From: Streptomyces sp. NBC_01351 | GTDB lineage: Bacteria; Actinomycetota; Actinomycetes; Streptomycetales; Streptomycetaceae | Reading direction: 5' to 3' | Assembly (NCBI RefSeq): GCF_036237315.1 | Contig: NZ_CP108356.1 | Coordinates: forward strand, 7,693,501 to 7,757,500 | Length of the DNA stretch: 64,000 bases | Shown: positions 39,655-50,781 of the stretch, one piece after another | Position numbering within the stretch: position 1 is the first letter of the stretch | Layout of the letters: each line of letters starts with the position of its first letter | Translations under genes and position numbers: made by a program | The notes under the pieces: generated by a model | Databases searched by the model: none | Told to the model about the DNA's origin: nothing | The model's input: only the letters and a program-made list of their open reading frames with translations

Positions 39655-40692
39655 TCACCCCTCGTCGAGCAGCCGCCACGCGGTGAGGGCGAGCCCGGCC
39701 CGGACCAGGCCGGCGGGTTCGGTGAGTTCGATGCCCCATGCCTTCGCGATCTGTTCGAGCCGCCGGGCGACGCTGCTGTGGTGCAAGTGGAGCAGGTCGG
39801 CCGCACGGCGCAGGGAGCCGGTGGAGCAGTAGGCGTCCAAAGTCTCCAAGTCCTCCGGGTTGGCGGCGATCCGGGCGACGGCGGCCACGTCGACGTTGTC
39901 GCGGGAGGCGTCCCGGGGGATCTCGGCCAGCAGCGCCAGGGCCCCCAGGCCCGCGTACTCCACGACCGGGCGGCGAGGAGTGGTGAAGCGGAGGGCGGTG
40001 CGGGCCTCCCGCCAGGAGCGGTCGGGGCTCTCGGCGGCGCCGATGCCCGCGCGTACGCCCGCCGGGAGCCGGGTCCAGTCCACCGTGGTCGCCAGGATGA
40101 CGCCCACGTCGGCGAGGAGCGCCGCCTTCACCGGGCGGGCCGGGCAGATCAGGCCGCCGATCCGGTCGAGCGGCAGCCGCGACCGCACGGCCACCACGCG
40201 GACCGGCAGGCCTGCGGCGAAGCCCAGGAGACGTAACGCCCGGGCCCGGCCCGCCTCGTCGGTGTCGGCGCCGATCACCAGCTCGACGAGGGCCGGGTCG
40301 GCCATGGTGGTGCGGGCCGGACCGTACCGCTCGGCGACGGCCGCGGCGGCGAGGGCCAACCGCTCCAACAGCACCTCGTCCAACGGGCCGGGCGGGCCGG
40401 GGCGTTCCAGCCACACCGTGCCGATCTCCTCCTCGTCGAGGACGATCGGCCGTGTGCTGGAGGCGGGCGCCGGCGGGAGGCCGGCCTCCCTGCCGTCGGG
40501 CGACACGCGCGTCACCTTCCCCGTACCGTGCAGCCGGATCCCGGCCACGCACTCGGCCAGACCCGAAGAGGCCCGGGCGAGCGCCGCCAGATCCACCCGA
40601 CGGCGCATCAACGTGTCGTAGAACGCGACGACTCGGATCACGCCGTCGACGTACGGATCCAGTCCCGACAGCCGTACGGCCAGTGCCTCCAT
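39655..40692 (-). CDS. PucR/CdaR-type regulator
   Basis: A 345-residue protein with a GGDEF-like central region and a C-terminal PucR helix-turn-helix: DLETLDAYCSTGSLRRAADLLHLHHSSVARRLEQI, which is the HTH_30 pattern of a Tyr-Cys-Ser start and HHSSVARRL recognition helix. The ATG at 40692 has no ribosome site, but TATCCT ends 6 nt upstream, so the message is probably leaderless. Such proteins sense metabolites and activate catabolic genes. It is divergent from an alpha/beta hydrolase gene; the partner gene is therefore a candidate target. Confidence 0.85.
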   Translation of the reverse strand: MEALAVRLSGLDPYVDGVIRVVAFYDTLMRRRVDLAALARASSGLAECVAGIRLHGTGKVTRVSPDGREAGLPPAPASSTRPIVLDEEEIGTVWLERPGPPGPLDEVLLERLALAAAAVAERYGPARTTMADPALVELVIGADTDEAGRARALRLLGFAAGLPVRVVAVRSRLPLDRIGGLICPARPVKAALLADVGVILATTVDWTRLPAGVRAGIGAAESPDRSWREARTALRFTTPRRPVVEYAGLGALALLAEIPRDASRDNVDVAAVARIAANPEDLETLDAYCSTGSLRRAADLLHLHHSSVARRLEQIAKAWGIELTEPAGLVRAGLALTAWRLLDEG

Positions 40693-40801
40693 GACAGGAG
40701 GATAGGGTCCCGCGCCGGGGAGCGGAGGCGCCGAACGGTGCGCGATCCGGCTGGGACACCCGACGGATGTCGGACGAAGACCTCTCCACTACGGTGGGGC
40801 C

Positions 40802-41500
40802 ATGACGGAATTCGTATTGGTCGCGGGTGCGTGGCTCGGGGCGTGGGCGTGGGACGACGTGGTGCCGGAGCTGCGTGCGGCCGGTCACGGTGCGCACGCG
40901 GTGACGTTGTCCGGCCTCGCCGAGAAGCGGGGTGTGCCGGCGGGGCAGCAGACCCATGTCCAGGACATCGTGGACGAGGTGGAACGCCGGGATCTGCGCG
41001 ACGTCGTCCTGGTCGGGCACAGTTACGCGGGCATCCCGGTCGGTCAGGCCGCCGAGCGCATCGGCGACCGGCTGGCCCGGGTGGTCTTCGTCGACTCCAG
41101 TGTGCCGACCGACGGCGAGTCGTTCGTCTCCGCCTGGTGGGAGGGACCGGCGAAACTGGAAGCCGCGATCGCCGCGAACGGCGGCTTCTGGGCATCGCGG
41201 ACCGCGGCCGAGTTCGAGGGTCAGGGCCTCACCGAGGAGCAGACGGCCCGGATCGTGGCCGGCTCGACGCCGCACCCGGGTGCGCCGCTGGCCGAACCGG
41301 CCGTGCTGACGCGACCGCTCGGTGAGCTTCCGGCGACGTACGTCAAGTGCCTTCTCGACGGCGCCGAGCCGAGCGAGGACGTGGCCAAGCTGCTGACCGG
41401 CGAGCACTGGCGGCTGGTCCGGATGGACACCGGGCACTGGCCGATGTTCTCCCAGCCGGGCGAACTGGCGCGGATCCTCCTGGACGCGTCCGCGGAGTAA
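40802..41500 (+). CDS. Alpha/beta hydrolase
   Basis: A 232-residue esterase-like protein. The opening FVLVAGAWLGAWAWDDVVPEL is a typical oxyanion segment, the nucleophile elbow is GHSYAG, and the acid and base are expected in VVFVDSSVP and in the C-terminal MDTGHWPMF. This arrangement matches salicylate-esterase/hydroxynitrile-lyase-like members. TACGGT ends 6 nt before ATG 40802, and GGTGGGG also precedes it, so either leaderless or led initiation is possible. Substrate unknown. Confidence 0.9.
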   Translation: MTEFVLVAGAWLGAWAWDDVVPELRAAGHGAHAVTLSGLAEKRGVPAGQQTHVQDIVDEVERRDLRDVVLVGHSYAGIPVGQAAERIGDRLARVVFVDSSVPTDGESFVSAWWEGPAKLEAAIAANGGFWASRTAAEFEGQGLTEEQTARIVAGSTPHPGAPLAEPAVLTRPLGELPATYVKCLLDGAEPSEDVAKLLTGEHWRLVRMDTGHWPMFSQPGELARILLDASAE

Positions 41501-41543
41501 CCGCCGCGGTCGCACGCCCCGTCGGTCAGGGGCCGTCCAGCGC

Positions 41544-41957
41544 CTACGCGAACGTGAAGGTGAAGGTGTAGGCGACGGACTCCTCGCCGTGGCGGTGGTC
41601 GAAGCCCCCGGAGCCGGCGAGTCCGGTCAGCTCGCCGGTGCCCGAGCCCGGGACCACCTCGAAGCGGCAGCGGGTGCCGGAGGCGTCGAACTCGCCCCGT
41701 TCCTCCAGGGCGAAGGTCCCCTTGCGGCCTTCGACGCTGCCGGACAGGAGCTCCATTCCGGCGTAGGTGCCGGTCGTCTCCCCGGTGTACGCGATCGTGT
41801 AAGAGCAGCTCGTGCCCGGAGCCTCGATCGCGCCGGAGAAGGAGTTGGTCACCGAAGCGCGGGCGAGCCGCGGGGTGGTGTCGGCCGGGCCGACGGGGTG
41901 TTCCTCCCAGTCGGCGAAGGTGAAGCGGCCGGTGGCGGTCTGCGGGGGCTTGGTCAT
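41544..41957 (-). CDS. DUF3224 family protein
   Basis: A 137-residue beta-rich protein; ATG 41957 has AGGAGG upstream. ATGRFTFADWEEHP, LARASVTNSFSGAIEAPG, YTGETTGTYAGMELLSGSVEGRKGTFAL and a terminal AYTFTFTFA match the DUF3224 pattern, a barrel-like fold of unknown function. It is divergent from a WYL-domain regulator across a 41-bp perfect palindrome, so it is the likely regulated gene. Confidence 0.88.
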   Translation of the reverse strand: MTKPPQTATGRFTFADWEEHPVGPADTTPRLARASVTNSFSGAIEAPGTSCSYTIAYTGETTGTYAGMELLSGSVEGRKGTFALEERGEFDASGTRCRFEVVPGSGTGELTGLAGSGGFDHRHGEESVAYTFTFTFA

Positions 41958-42009
41958 GGTGGTCCTCCTGGTGCTGTGCGTCGCTCGCTCGCTGGGTGCG
42001 GGAACAGCC

Positions 42010-42050
42010 TGTCCGTCGTACCTGACACCTTCTGTCAGGTACGACGGACA
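42010..42050. promoter_or_regulatory. Operator: perfect 18-bp inverted repeat, WYL regulator/DUF3224
   Basis: The 18-nt arms at 42010-42027 and 42033-42050 are exact reverse complements around the 5-nt spacer CCTTC; the inner part reads ACCTGACA-N5-TGTCAGGT. The element ends directly at ATG 42051 and is 53 bp from the DUF3224 start. TACGAC at 42040-42045 may be a -10 hexamer inside it, so binding would block initiation. Confidence 0.8.
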
Positions 42051-43106
42051 ATGGTCCGCATGCGCGCCGACCGGCTCCTCTCCCTGCTCCTCCTGCTCCA
42101 GAACCGCGGCCGGATGACCGCCCCCGAGCTCGCCGCCGAGCTGGAGGTGTCGGTCCGTACCGTCTACCGGGACATCGACGCGCTGGGGGCCTCCGGAGTC
42201 CCCGTGCAGGCCGACCGCGGCCCGGCCGGCGGATACCGGCTGATGGACGGCTACCGCACCCGGCTCACCGGCCTCACCGACGCCCAGGCAGGCTCGCTCT
42301 TCCTCGCCGGGGTGCCCGGCCCCGCGGGGGAACTCGGCCTCGGCGCCGATCTGGCCGCCGCCCAGCTGAAGCTCCAGGCATCCCTGCCCGCCGAACTCGC
42401 CGCCCGGGCCCGGCAGATCCAGGCCCGCTTCCACCTGGACGCCCCGGCCTGGTTCCGCGACGCCGACCCCGTCCCGCACCTCGCGCAGATCGCCCGGGCG
42501 GTGTGGGACCAGCGGATCCTGCGCACCCGCTACCGCCGCTGGGGCGGCGAGGTCCACCGCGAGGTGCTCCGTGAACTGAACCCCCTCGGCCTCGTGGTCA
42601 AGGGCGGCATCTGGTACCTCGTCGCCCGGGCGGACGAGGCGGCGGTGCGGACCTACCGCGTGGGGCGGTTCCTGGCCGTGGAGACCCTGGACGAGGGCTT
42701 CGAGCGGCCGGCCGGCTTCGACCTCGCCGGCTACTGGGAGGAGACCTCCCGACGCCTGGAGGGCTCGCTCCTGCGCCAGACCGCCGCCCTGCGGCTCTCC
42801 CCGCGCGCCCGGAAACTGCTGCCCATGCACTTCGGCGCAGCGGGCGTACGGGCCCTCGCCGACGCGGAATCGGCGGGCCCGGACGCCGTCGACGCGGAGG
42901 GATGGCTCCATGTCCACCTCCCCGTGGAGACGCACGCCGTCGCGGTCGGCGACCTGCTCCGTCTCGGCCCCGAAGCCGAGGTCCTCGGCCCGCCCGAACT
43001 GCGCCACGCGGTCGCCGAGGCGGTCGCCGCGCTGGCCGAGCGCTACGCCCCGCCCCAGCACCTTCCGGAATTCGTTTCACGGCGTGCGGAAAGCGTCCTA
43101 CGCTGA
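42051..43106 (+). CDS. WYL-domain (YafY-type) transcriptional regulator
   Basis: A 351-residue regulator. The N-terminal winged helix has [42 protein letters not shown], read in pieces as the HTH_11 pattern with [10 protein letters not shown] as recognition helix. The WYL ligand-binding domain (about 135-220) includes [10 protein letters not shown] and GGIWYLVAR with the W-Y-L triplet. A C-terminal WCX-like domain follows. ATG 42051 abuts the palindrome and fits a leaderless start; ATG 42060 is the alternative. WYL proteins sense nucleotides or other small ligands. It likely represses the divergent DUF3224 gene and itself. Confidence 0.9.
   Translation: MVRMRADRLLSLLLLLQNRGRMTAPELAAELEVSVRTVYRDIDALGASGVPVQADRGPAGGYRLMDGYRTRLTGLTDAQAGSLFLAGVPGPAGELGLGADLAAAQLKLQASLPAELAARARQIQARFHLDAPAWFRDADPVPHLAQIARAVWDQRILRTRYRRWGGEVHREVLRELNPLGLVVKGGIWYLVARADEAAVRTYRVGRFLAVETLDEGFERPAGFDLAGYWEETSRRLEGSLLRQTAALRLSPRARKLLPMHFGAAGVRALADAESAGPDAVDAEGWLHVHLPVETHAVAVGDLLRLGPEAEVLGPPELRHAVAEAVAALAERYAPPQHLPEFVSRRAESVLR
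43075..43104 (+). promoter_or_regulatory. Promoter of the phosphotransferase-like gene
   Basis: TTTCAC (43075-43080) and TACGCT (43099-43104) are separated by 18 bp, and the GTG start at 43111 follows 6 nt after the -10. This arrangement predicts a leaderless transcript starting within the end of the WYL gene. Confidence 0.5.
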
Positions 43107-43110
43107 CGCG

Positions 43111-43656
43111 GTGGCGACTCGGATGATCATTCTCAACGGTGGTTCCAGCTCGGGTAAGTCCGGGATCGTGCGGTGCCTGCAGGAGGTGCTGCCGGACCCG
43201 TGGCTGGCGTTCGGATGCGACTCCTTCGTCGACGCCCTGCCCGCGCGCCTGCAGACGTCGGACGAGGGCATCACGTTCGACGCGGACGGAGGGGTGAGCG
43301 TCGGGGCCGGGTTCCGGGAGCTGGAGGCGGCCTGGATCGAGGGGGTCGTGGCCATGGCCCGCGCCGGTGCCAGGATCGTCATAGACGAGGTCTTCCTCGG
43401 CGGAGCGGAGTCCCAGCGGCGGTGGAACAAGGCTCTCGACGGGCTGGAAGTGCTGTGGGTGGGCGTCAGGTGCGAGAGCGCGGTCGCCGCGGGCCGTGAG
43501 ATCGCACGCGGGGACCGGACCCCGGGGATGGCCGCGGCGCAGGCGGACCTGGTGCACGAGGGCGTGTCCTACGACCTGGAGGTGGACACGACACACTCCG
43601 AGTCCCTGGTGTGCGCGCGCACCATCGCCGACCGCATCGCCGACCGCATCGGCTGA
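43111..43656 (+). CDS. Chloramphenicol phosphotransferase-like protein
   Basis: A 181-residue P-loop kinase. Walker A is [11 protein letters not shown] (about residues 8-18), then [12 protein letters not shown] carries the Asp in the position of the catalytic base of chloramphenicol 3-O-phosphotransferase, followed by the VIDEVFLGG Walker-B-like strand and an LWVGVRC strand. The length matches that enzyme (about 178 residues). Whether this member phosphorylates chloramphenicol or another hydroxylated compound cannot be read from sequence. GTG 43111 is 4 bp after the WYL gene, with its own promoter inside that gene. Confidence 0.85.
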   Translation: MATRMIILNGGSSSGKSGIVRCLQEVLPDPWLAFGCDSFVDALPARLQTSDEGITFDADGGVSVGAGFRELEAAWIEGVVAMARAGARIVIDEVFLGGAESQRRWNKALDGLEVLWVGVRCESAVAAGREIARGDRTPGMAAAQADLVHEGVSYDLEVDTTHSESLVCARTIADRIADRIG

Positions 43657-43673
43657 CGTGGCGCCGTCGGCGG

Positions 43674-44267
43674 TCAGACGACGCGCAGTGCCCCGAGCAG
43701 TTGCCCCAGCGTCTCCTGGGTGTGTTCCAAGTTCACGGGGTCGGGGGAGGAGGCCAGCCAGAGGGCGGCCTCGTTCATCGCCCCCGACAGCAGGTGGACC
43801 AGCGGTGCGACGGGCCTGGGCGCGATGATTCCCGCCTCGGCGAGGGAGGCCAGTGCGTCGGCGAGGTGCCTGGCCGACGCGGCCTCGTCCATCGCGCGCC
43901 ACTCGGCCCAGCCCAGTACGGAGGGCCCGTCGACGAGCATGATCCGCTGAAGGTCCGGATCGGTGGCCGCGGTGAGGAACTCCTGGCAGCCGACGGTGAA
44001 TTGGTCCCACGGGTCGTCCTGGGCATCGGCGGCGCCGGCGACGCGCCGGCCCACCTCCTGCTGTACTTCCTCCAGGACGGCGCGGAAGAGCTCCGGCTTG
44101 CCGGAGAAGTGGTGGTAGAGCGCCCCCTTGGTCACCCCGGCGGCGCGGACGATCTCCGCCAGGCTGACGGCGGCGTAGCCCTGCTCGGAGAACAGGCGCC
44201 TGCCTTCCCGCAGCAGTGCCCGCCTGGTCTGCTCCCGCTGCCGCGCCCGGACGCCCTGCTCTGGCAT
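43674..44267 (-). CDS. TetR family transcriptional regulator
   Basis: A 197-residue repressor. Helix-turn-helix: QTRRALLREGRRLFSEQGYAAVSLAEIVRAAGVTKGALYHHFSGK, the classical TetR pattern read here as helices 1 to 3 with GALYHHF at the end. The C-terminal half (about 80-195) is a ligand-binding helical bundle with a Trp-rich stretch, LGWAEWRAMDEAA. It is divergent from a VOC gene with two 21-bp repeats between them, each containing a TACC-N3-GGTA palindrome, so it probably represses that gene and itself. Confidence 0.92.
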   Translation of the reverse strand: MPEQGVRARQREQTRRALLREGRRLFSEQGYAAVSLAEIVRAAGVTKGALYHHFSGKPELFRAVLEEVQQEVGRRVAGAADAQDDPWDQFTVGCQEFLTAATDPDLQRIMLVDGPSVLGWAEWRAMDEAASARHLADALASLAEAGIIAPRPVAPLVHLLSGAMNEAALWLASSPDPVNLEHTQETLGQLLGALRVV

Positions 44268-44295
44268 CGCGCTCCCTCTCTCCGCACACCCTTTG

Positions 44296-44347
44296 ACATA
44301 CCAACGGTACGCGAATACCGTCTCTCACATACCAACGGTACGTGAAT
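44296..44347. promoter_or_regulatory. Paired TetR operators (21-bp direct repeats)
   Basis: The 21-bp unit at 44296-44316 recurs with one mismatch at 44327-44347, a 31-bp period or three helical turns. Each unit centres on TACCAACGGTA, a TACC-N3-GGTA dyad, as expected for TetR dimers binding on one DNA face. Confidence 0.78.
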
Positions 44348-44359
44348 GGAGTGTGGGTC

Positions 44360-44815
44360 ATGAAACCGACCGGCTTCTATCCGGTGATCGGCACGGCGAA
44401 GCTCAAGGAGTCCCACGACTTCTACACGCGACTGCTGGGGTTCGAGACGACGTTCACGGCGGACTGGTACGTCAGCCTGCGCCACTCGGGGAACCCCGCC
44501 TACGAACTGGCTCTCCTCGACCACACCCACCCCAGCATCCCCGAAGGGCACCGCGCCCCCGCCCAGGGCCTGCTCCTCAACTTCGAAGTGGCGGACGTGG
44601 ACGCGGAGTGGGAGCGGCTCGTCGTACGGGAAGGGCTGCGGCCCCTCCTGGAGCTGCGCAGCGAGGACTTCGGGCAGCGTCACTTCATCGTGGCCGACCC
44701 GAACGACGTGCTGATCGACGTCATCACGCCCATCGAGCCCACGCCGGAGTACGCCGCGCAGTATGCCGACGCGGCAGCCGGCGACGCAGGAACGGGGGAA
44801 GGCGGACGGGCCTGA
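44360..44815 (+). CDS. VOC family protein (glyoxalase-like)
   Basis: A 151-residue protein; I prefer ATG 44360, with GGAG 8 nt upstream, over GTG 44342, which lies inside an operator repeat. [25 protein letters not shown] opens the first VOC module, and [18 protein letters not shown] and [19 protein letters not shown] give the second. The family covers glyoxalases, dioxygenases and antibiotic-binding proteins; the role here is unknown. The TetR gene and operators indicate induction by a small ligand. The C-terminal tail is Ala/Gly-rich. Confidence 0.87.
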   Translation: MKPTGFYPVIGTAKLKESHDFYTRLLGFETTFTADWYVSLRHSGNPAYELALLDHTHPSIPEGHRAPAQGLLLNFEVADVDAEWERLVVREGLRPLLELRSEDFGQRHFIVADPNDVLIDVITPIEPTPEYAAQYADAAAGDAGTGEGGRA

Positions 44816-44840
44816 CCCTGCGCGGCCGCGGACCGGGGGA

Positions 44841-45566
44841 TCAGGAGATCGCGTACCACTGGCTGGCCCAGCCCGTGTTGATGGTGCTGACGGACTGGTC
44901 GGCGAGGGTCAGGGTGGGGGGCAGCGAGGTCTGACCGGTCAGGAGGGTGCTGTAGCGGAGCTTCGGCGCCGTCAGGCCGGCGTTGACCGAGATGCCCGCC
45001 CCCGTGGCCTTGAGCGTGAGCCCGTTCGTGGCCCAACTGCCGTTGAGAAGAAGGGCGATGAAGTAGGTGCCGGGGGCCGCGGTGAACGGCTTGCCGAGGG
45101 CCAGCGGCTTGGCGATCGGGTCGGTCATCAGCTGGGGAGAGATGTCCGGGGTGGCCGACAGCAGGGTGCCGTTGGCGTCGTACACGCCGAGGTAGCAGTT
45201 GGCGAGCTGGGCGTTCGGGTCGATGCCGGCCAGGCCCAGCCAGATGTTCGACCAGGTGATCTGCTCGCGCAGGACGATCCGTACGAGGGTGACCCGCCCA
45301 CCGACACCGGCGGCCGACTGCGCGGTGACATGACCCGCGTCATTGGGGTCGCCCGTCCAGGCCAGCAGGTTCTGGTCCTGCGGCCGGGGCCCGTCGAAGC
45401 CGGCCCCGCCACCCGGCGCCGGCACGGGAGCGGCCGGAGCGGCGGAGCTCGCGGGGGTCGCGGCCCCGCCCCGGTTCCCGCCCGGAGCGGAGCAGCCGCT
45501 CAGGATCAGCATCGTTGCGAGCGCGGCGACGAGGCCGGTCGTGGCCGTGATGGTGCGGGTGCGCAT
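44841..45566 (-). CDS. Lipoprotein of unknown function
   Basis: A 241-residue lipoprotein. The signal MRTRTITATTGLVAALATMLIL ends LSGC, a canonical lipobox, followed by an Ala/Pro/Gly linker. The mature domain (about 65-240) is beta-rich with VTLVRIVLREQITWSNIWLGLAG, NCYLGVYDANGTLLSATPDIS and APGTYFIALLLNGSWATNG, which look like a jelly-roll or phage-fibre-type sandwich. No family recognised. It converges on the VOC gene to its left. Confidence 0.82.
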   Translation of the reverse strand: MRTRTITATTGLVAALATMLILSGCSAPGGNRGGAATPASSAAPAAPVPAPGGGAGFDGPRPQDQNLLAWTGDPNDAGHVTAQSAAGVGGRVTLVRIVLREQITWSNIWLGLAGIDPNAQLANCYLGVYDANGTLLSATPDISPQLMTDPIAKPLALGKPFTAAPGTYFIALLLNGSWATNGLTLKATGAGISVNAGLTAPKLRYSTLLTGQTSLPPTLTLADQSVSTINTGWASQWYAIS

Positions 45567-45731
45567 GGTCCCCCCATGAGGTGCGGATGTATCGACGGGA
45601 CATGGTCACACGGGCCGCTCCCGTGATCGTCGCCGGGCGAATCCCGAAGGAGTTCGCGCGCGGCCGATGAGTTTCGGCGGGAGCGCCGGTCTACCCCCGT
45701 GACGACCTGCCCCACCACCGAGGAGACGGCC

Positions 45732-46613
45732 ATGCCCGAGATCGAGACCCGCACCCTGGACGCCGTGGGCGCCACGCTCGGCTACGACATCCGCAGCGGT
45801 ACGAACGCCGGCGCGGCCGGCGAGCCCGCCCTGCTGCTGGTCGGCTCGCCGATGGACGCCACCGGGTTCGCCACCCTGGCCTCGTACTTCACCGACCGGA
45901 CGGTCGTCACCTACGACCCCCGCGGGGTGGGCCGCAGCCGCCGTACCGACGGCGCGCCGGAGAACACGCCGGAGGAGCACGCCGACGACCTGCGCCGCTT
46001 GATCGAGGCCCTCGGCACCGGTCCGGTGGACGTGTTCGCGAGCAGCGGCGGCGCCGTCAACGCGCTCGCCCTCGTGGAGCGGCACGGTCCCCTCGTGCGC
46101 ACCCTCGTGGCGCACGAGCCGCCGACCGCGGACGTCCTCCCGGACCGGAAGGTGGCGCTGGAGGTCTGCGCGGACATCCACGCGACCTACCTGCGCGACG
46201 GGATGGGACCGGCGATGGTCAAGTTCTTCGCGGTGGCGGCCCGCAAGGGGCCCTTCCCCGCCGACTGGGCGGGCGAGCCGGTTCCCTCGCCCGCCCAGTT
46301 CGGACTGCCGACCGAGGACGACGGCTCGCGCGACGACCCGCTCCTGGGCCAGAACATGCGGGCCTGCACCGGCTACCGGCCCGGATTCGACGCGCTCCGC
46401 GCCGCGCCCACGCACATCGTCATCGCGGCGGGCAAGGAGTCCGAGGGGGAGTTCCCCGCGCGCGCCGCAGCCGAGATCGCCGCCTCGCTCGGCACCGAGC
46501 TGAGCGTGTTCCCGAGCCACCACGGAGGCTTCCTGGGCGGGGAGTACGGGCAGCAGGGTGCCCCGGCCGAGTTCGCGGAGGCGCTGCGCGAGGCACTTCG
46601 TACCGGCGAATGA
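45732..46613 (+). CDS. Alpha/beta hydrolase
   Basis: A 293-residue hydrolase; ATG 45732 has GAGGAG upstream. The core is clear: ALLLVGSPMDATGFATLASYF, TVVTYDPRGVGRSRRTDG, the nucleophile elbow DVFASSGGAVNAL (Ser in S-S-G-G rather than the usual G-x-S-x-G), and a C-terminal HHGGF with the base His. The variant elbow with a Ser instead of Gly two residues before the nucleophile occurs in some members. Substrate unknown. Next gene is a VOC protein 79-88 bp on, possibly in the same transcript. Confidence 0.88.
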   Translation: MPEIETRTLDAVGATLGYDIRSGTNAGAAGEPALLLVGSPMDATGFATLASYFTDRTVVTYDPRGVGRSRRTDGAPENTPEEHADDLRRLIEALGTGPVDVFASSGGAVNALALVERHGPLVRTLVAHEPPTADVLPDRKVALEVCADIHATYLRDGMGPAMVKFFAVAARKGPFPADWAGEPVPSPAQFGLPTEDDGSRDDPLLGQNMRACTGYRPGFDALRAAPTHIVIAAGKESEGEFPARAAAEIAASLGTELSVFPSHHGGFLGGEYGQQGAPAEFAEALREALRTGE

Positions 46614-46701
46614 TCCCTCCGGGGGAGGGCCCGGCGCATCGACCGGAACCGATCAGGAATGGAGAAGCCCTGGTCAGGGAGGCGCGGCTAGCGTGAAGGA
46701 C

Positions 46702-47151
46702 ATGGACAACACCGATAACACCGGCATCGCCGACGTCACCGTTCACTGGACCTTCCTTCCGCACACCGACCCGGAGGCCTCCCTGGCCTTCTACCGCGAC
46801 GTCCTCGGCTTCGAGGTCCGCAACGACGTCGGGTACGGCGAGATGCGCTGGATCACCGTCGGCCCCGCCGGCAGCCCCGGGACGGCCATCGTCCTGGAGC
46901 CGCCGGCCGCCGACCCCGGCATCACCGAGGACGAGCGCCGTACCGTCGCCGAGATGATGGCCAAGGGCACCTACGCCCGCATCACCCTCGCCACCACCGA
47001 CCTCGACGGCACCTTCGAGCGGCTGCGGGCCGGCGGAGCGGAGTTCGTCCAGGAGCCCACCGAGCAGCCCTACGGCGTGCGCGACTGCGCGTTCCGCGAT
47101 CCCGCGGGCAACTTGATCCGGATCAACGAGTCGCAGTGCGCCCGAAGCTGA
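46702..47151 (+). CDS. VOC family protein
   Basis: A 149-residue vicinal-oxygen-chelate protein: VHWTFLPHTDPEASLAFYRDVLGFEVR opens the first module and ARITLATTDLDGTFERLRAGGAEFVQEP the second, ending FRDPAGNLIRINE with the conserved Glu ligand. ATG 46702 is assigned because of its context; GTG 46693 with AGGGAGG 10 nt upstream would add three residues (MKD) and may be the true start. It is followed 49 bp later by the UvrA-like gene on the same strand. Function unknown. Confidence 0.86.
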   Translation: MDNTDNTGIADVTVHWTFLPHTDPEASLAFYRDVLGFEVRNDVGYGEMRWITVGPAGSPGTAIVLEPPAADPGITEDERRTVAEMMAKGTYARITLATTDLDGTFERLRAGGAEFVQEPTEQPYGVRDCAFRDPAGNLIRINESQCARS

Positions 47152-47200
47152 TTAGATCGAACTGATGCTCCGCAAGATCCCGCGCAACGATGGAGACACG

Positions 47201-49597
<2,397 letters not shown>

Positions 49598-49609
49598 CAA
49601 CGGGTCTCC

Positions 49610-50680
49610 CTAGCGGCTCAGTTCGAGCGAAAGGTGCGCGGACAGGGCCCGCAGGAACTCGGGCGCGTCGAAGACCGCTCCGGCGGAGGCGACACCGGCG
49701 GCCGTCCCGGTCCGTCCGGTGAGGACGCGGTGGACCGCCTCCACCGCGAGCGGCGCGCTGACGGCGTAGATGTCCCGGCCGCTCGCCACGGCGCGCCGCT
49801 GCTCGCCGCCGGAGCGCACGACGACGTCGACGAGGAAGGACTGAGCGGACCGGCCGAACTCGTCGACCGCGGTCGGCGCCGGGGTGTCCGGCGCCGCCAG
49901 TTCGCCGGCCGCCTCGGCCGTCATGTAGGTGCGCACCTCGGGGACGGCCAGGTGGCTGGGGACGGTGACGACATCGGCCATGGTGAACTCCCCGATCACC
50001 TCCCGGGCTCCCATCGGCTCGGGGAAGGACCACTTCAGCGTCGGCAGGGCGTCGTCGTGGTACTGCAGCCGCCCCTGGCTGAAGCGGACGCGCCGGCCGT
50101 CCCTGCGCTCCCCGGAGACCTTTCCGGCGGCGCGCGTTCCGGCGGTGGGGTGCCAGCTGTTCAGCCCGTACGCGACGTGCGCCTCGTCGGCCCGCGTCCA
50201 GTCGCCCATCGCCGCGGTGACGAGCAGATCGCCGAGGCCGCCGAAGAAGGCCATCGCGGGGATCACCAGGGTGCCCGCGGCGCGGGCGCGGTCCGCGTAC
50301 TGCGCGAACGTGTCGACGTTCGCCTCGATCTCCGCCGCCACGTCCACGTACGGGATCCGGGCGCGCAGGGCAGCCTCGATCACCGGGGCCGCGGTGGTGG
50401 CGAAGGGCCCGGCGGTGTTGATCACGGCGGCCGCCCCGGCCACCGCGCGGTCGAGGGCGGCCGGGTCGTCGACCGGGGCCGGGCGGACTTCGATTCCGGG
50501 GTGGGAGGCCGCGAGCTCGCGCAGCTTCTCCGCGTCACGTCCGGAGGCGATCGGGCGGAAGCCGCGCTCCAGCAGCTCCGCCACCACGAAGCGGCCGGTG
50601 TGCCCGTAGGCGCCGTACACCGTCACGGCCTGCCCTGCCTGCACCGTCTGTCCTGCCTGCACCGTCTGACGTGCACTCAT
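49610..50680 (-). CDS. Saccharopine dehydrogenase-like NAD(P)-binding protein
   Basis: A 356-residue protein; ATG 50680 has GGGAGA upstream. A short duplicated leader, TVQAGQ twice, precedes the Rossmann start VTVYGAYGHTGRFVVAELLERGF with the GxxGxxG loop, then PVDDPAALDRAVAGAAAVINTAGPF. The second half is the mixed domain of saccharopine dehydrogenase-like and enoyl reductase proteins. The lysine-pathway enzymes have different lengths, so the true substrate is open. It is divergent from a GlxA-type AraC regulator, with an inverted repeat between them. Confidence 0.83.
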   Translation of the reverse strand: MSARQTVQAGQTVQAGQAVTVYGAYGHTGRFVVAELLERGFRPIASGRDAEKLRELAASHPGIEVRPAPVDDPAALDRAVAGAAAVINTAGPFATTAAPVIEAALRARIPYVDVAAEIEANVDTFAQYADRARAAGTLVIPAMAFFGGLGDLLVTAAMGDWTRADEAHVAYGLNSWHPTAGTRAAGKVSGERRDGRRVRFSQGRLQYHDDALPTLKWSFPEPMGAREVIGEFTMADVVTVPSHLAVPEVRTYMTAEAAGELAAPDTPAPTAVDEFGRSAQSFLVDVVVRSGGEQRRAVASGRDIYAVSAPLAVEAVHRVLTGRTGTAAGVASAGAVFDAPEFLRALSAHLSLELSR

Positions 50681-50746
50681 GAGATTCTCCCGCTGCTCGA
50701 ATGTTGAACTATGAACATCATGCGGGGGGTGATCGCCAGGCGCGAG

Positions 50747-50781
50747 TGTCCGGAACGACATGGCCCGTACAATTTCGGACA
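50747..50781. promoter_or_regulatory. Promoter and inverted repeat of the GlxA-type regulator
   Basis: TACAAT (50768-50773) is a near-consensus -10 and ends 7 nt before ATG 50781, predicting a leaderless mRNA. It is flanked by a 9-bp inverted repeat with one mismatch (50747-50755 and 50773-50781; TGTCCG...CGGACA), which could be an autoregulatory site. No clear -35 is seen. Confidence 0.55.

Noticed and set aside
37824..39806. Upstream extension of the zinc-ribbon frame across the monoamine oxidase gene
   Set aside because: Antisense to a clear Tat-exported FAD enzyme and without domain content; the leaderless GTG at 37823 gives a sensible start.
39401..41515. Long minus-strand frame spanning the PucR gene and its neighbours
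   Set aside because: It runs across several real genes in another frame with no domain, and would replace well-supported genes.
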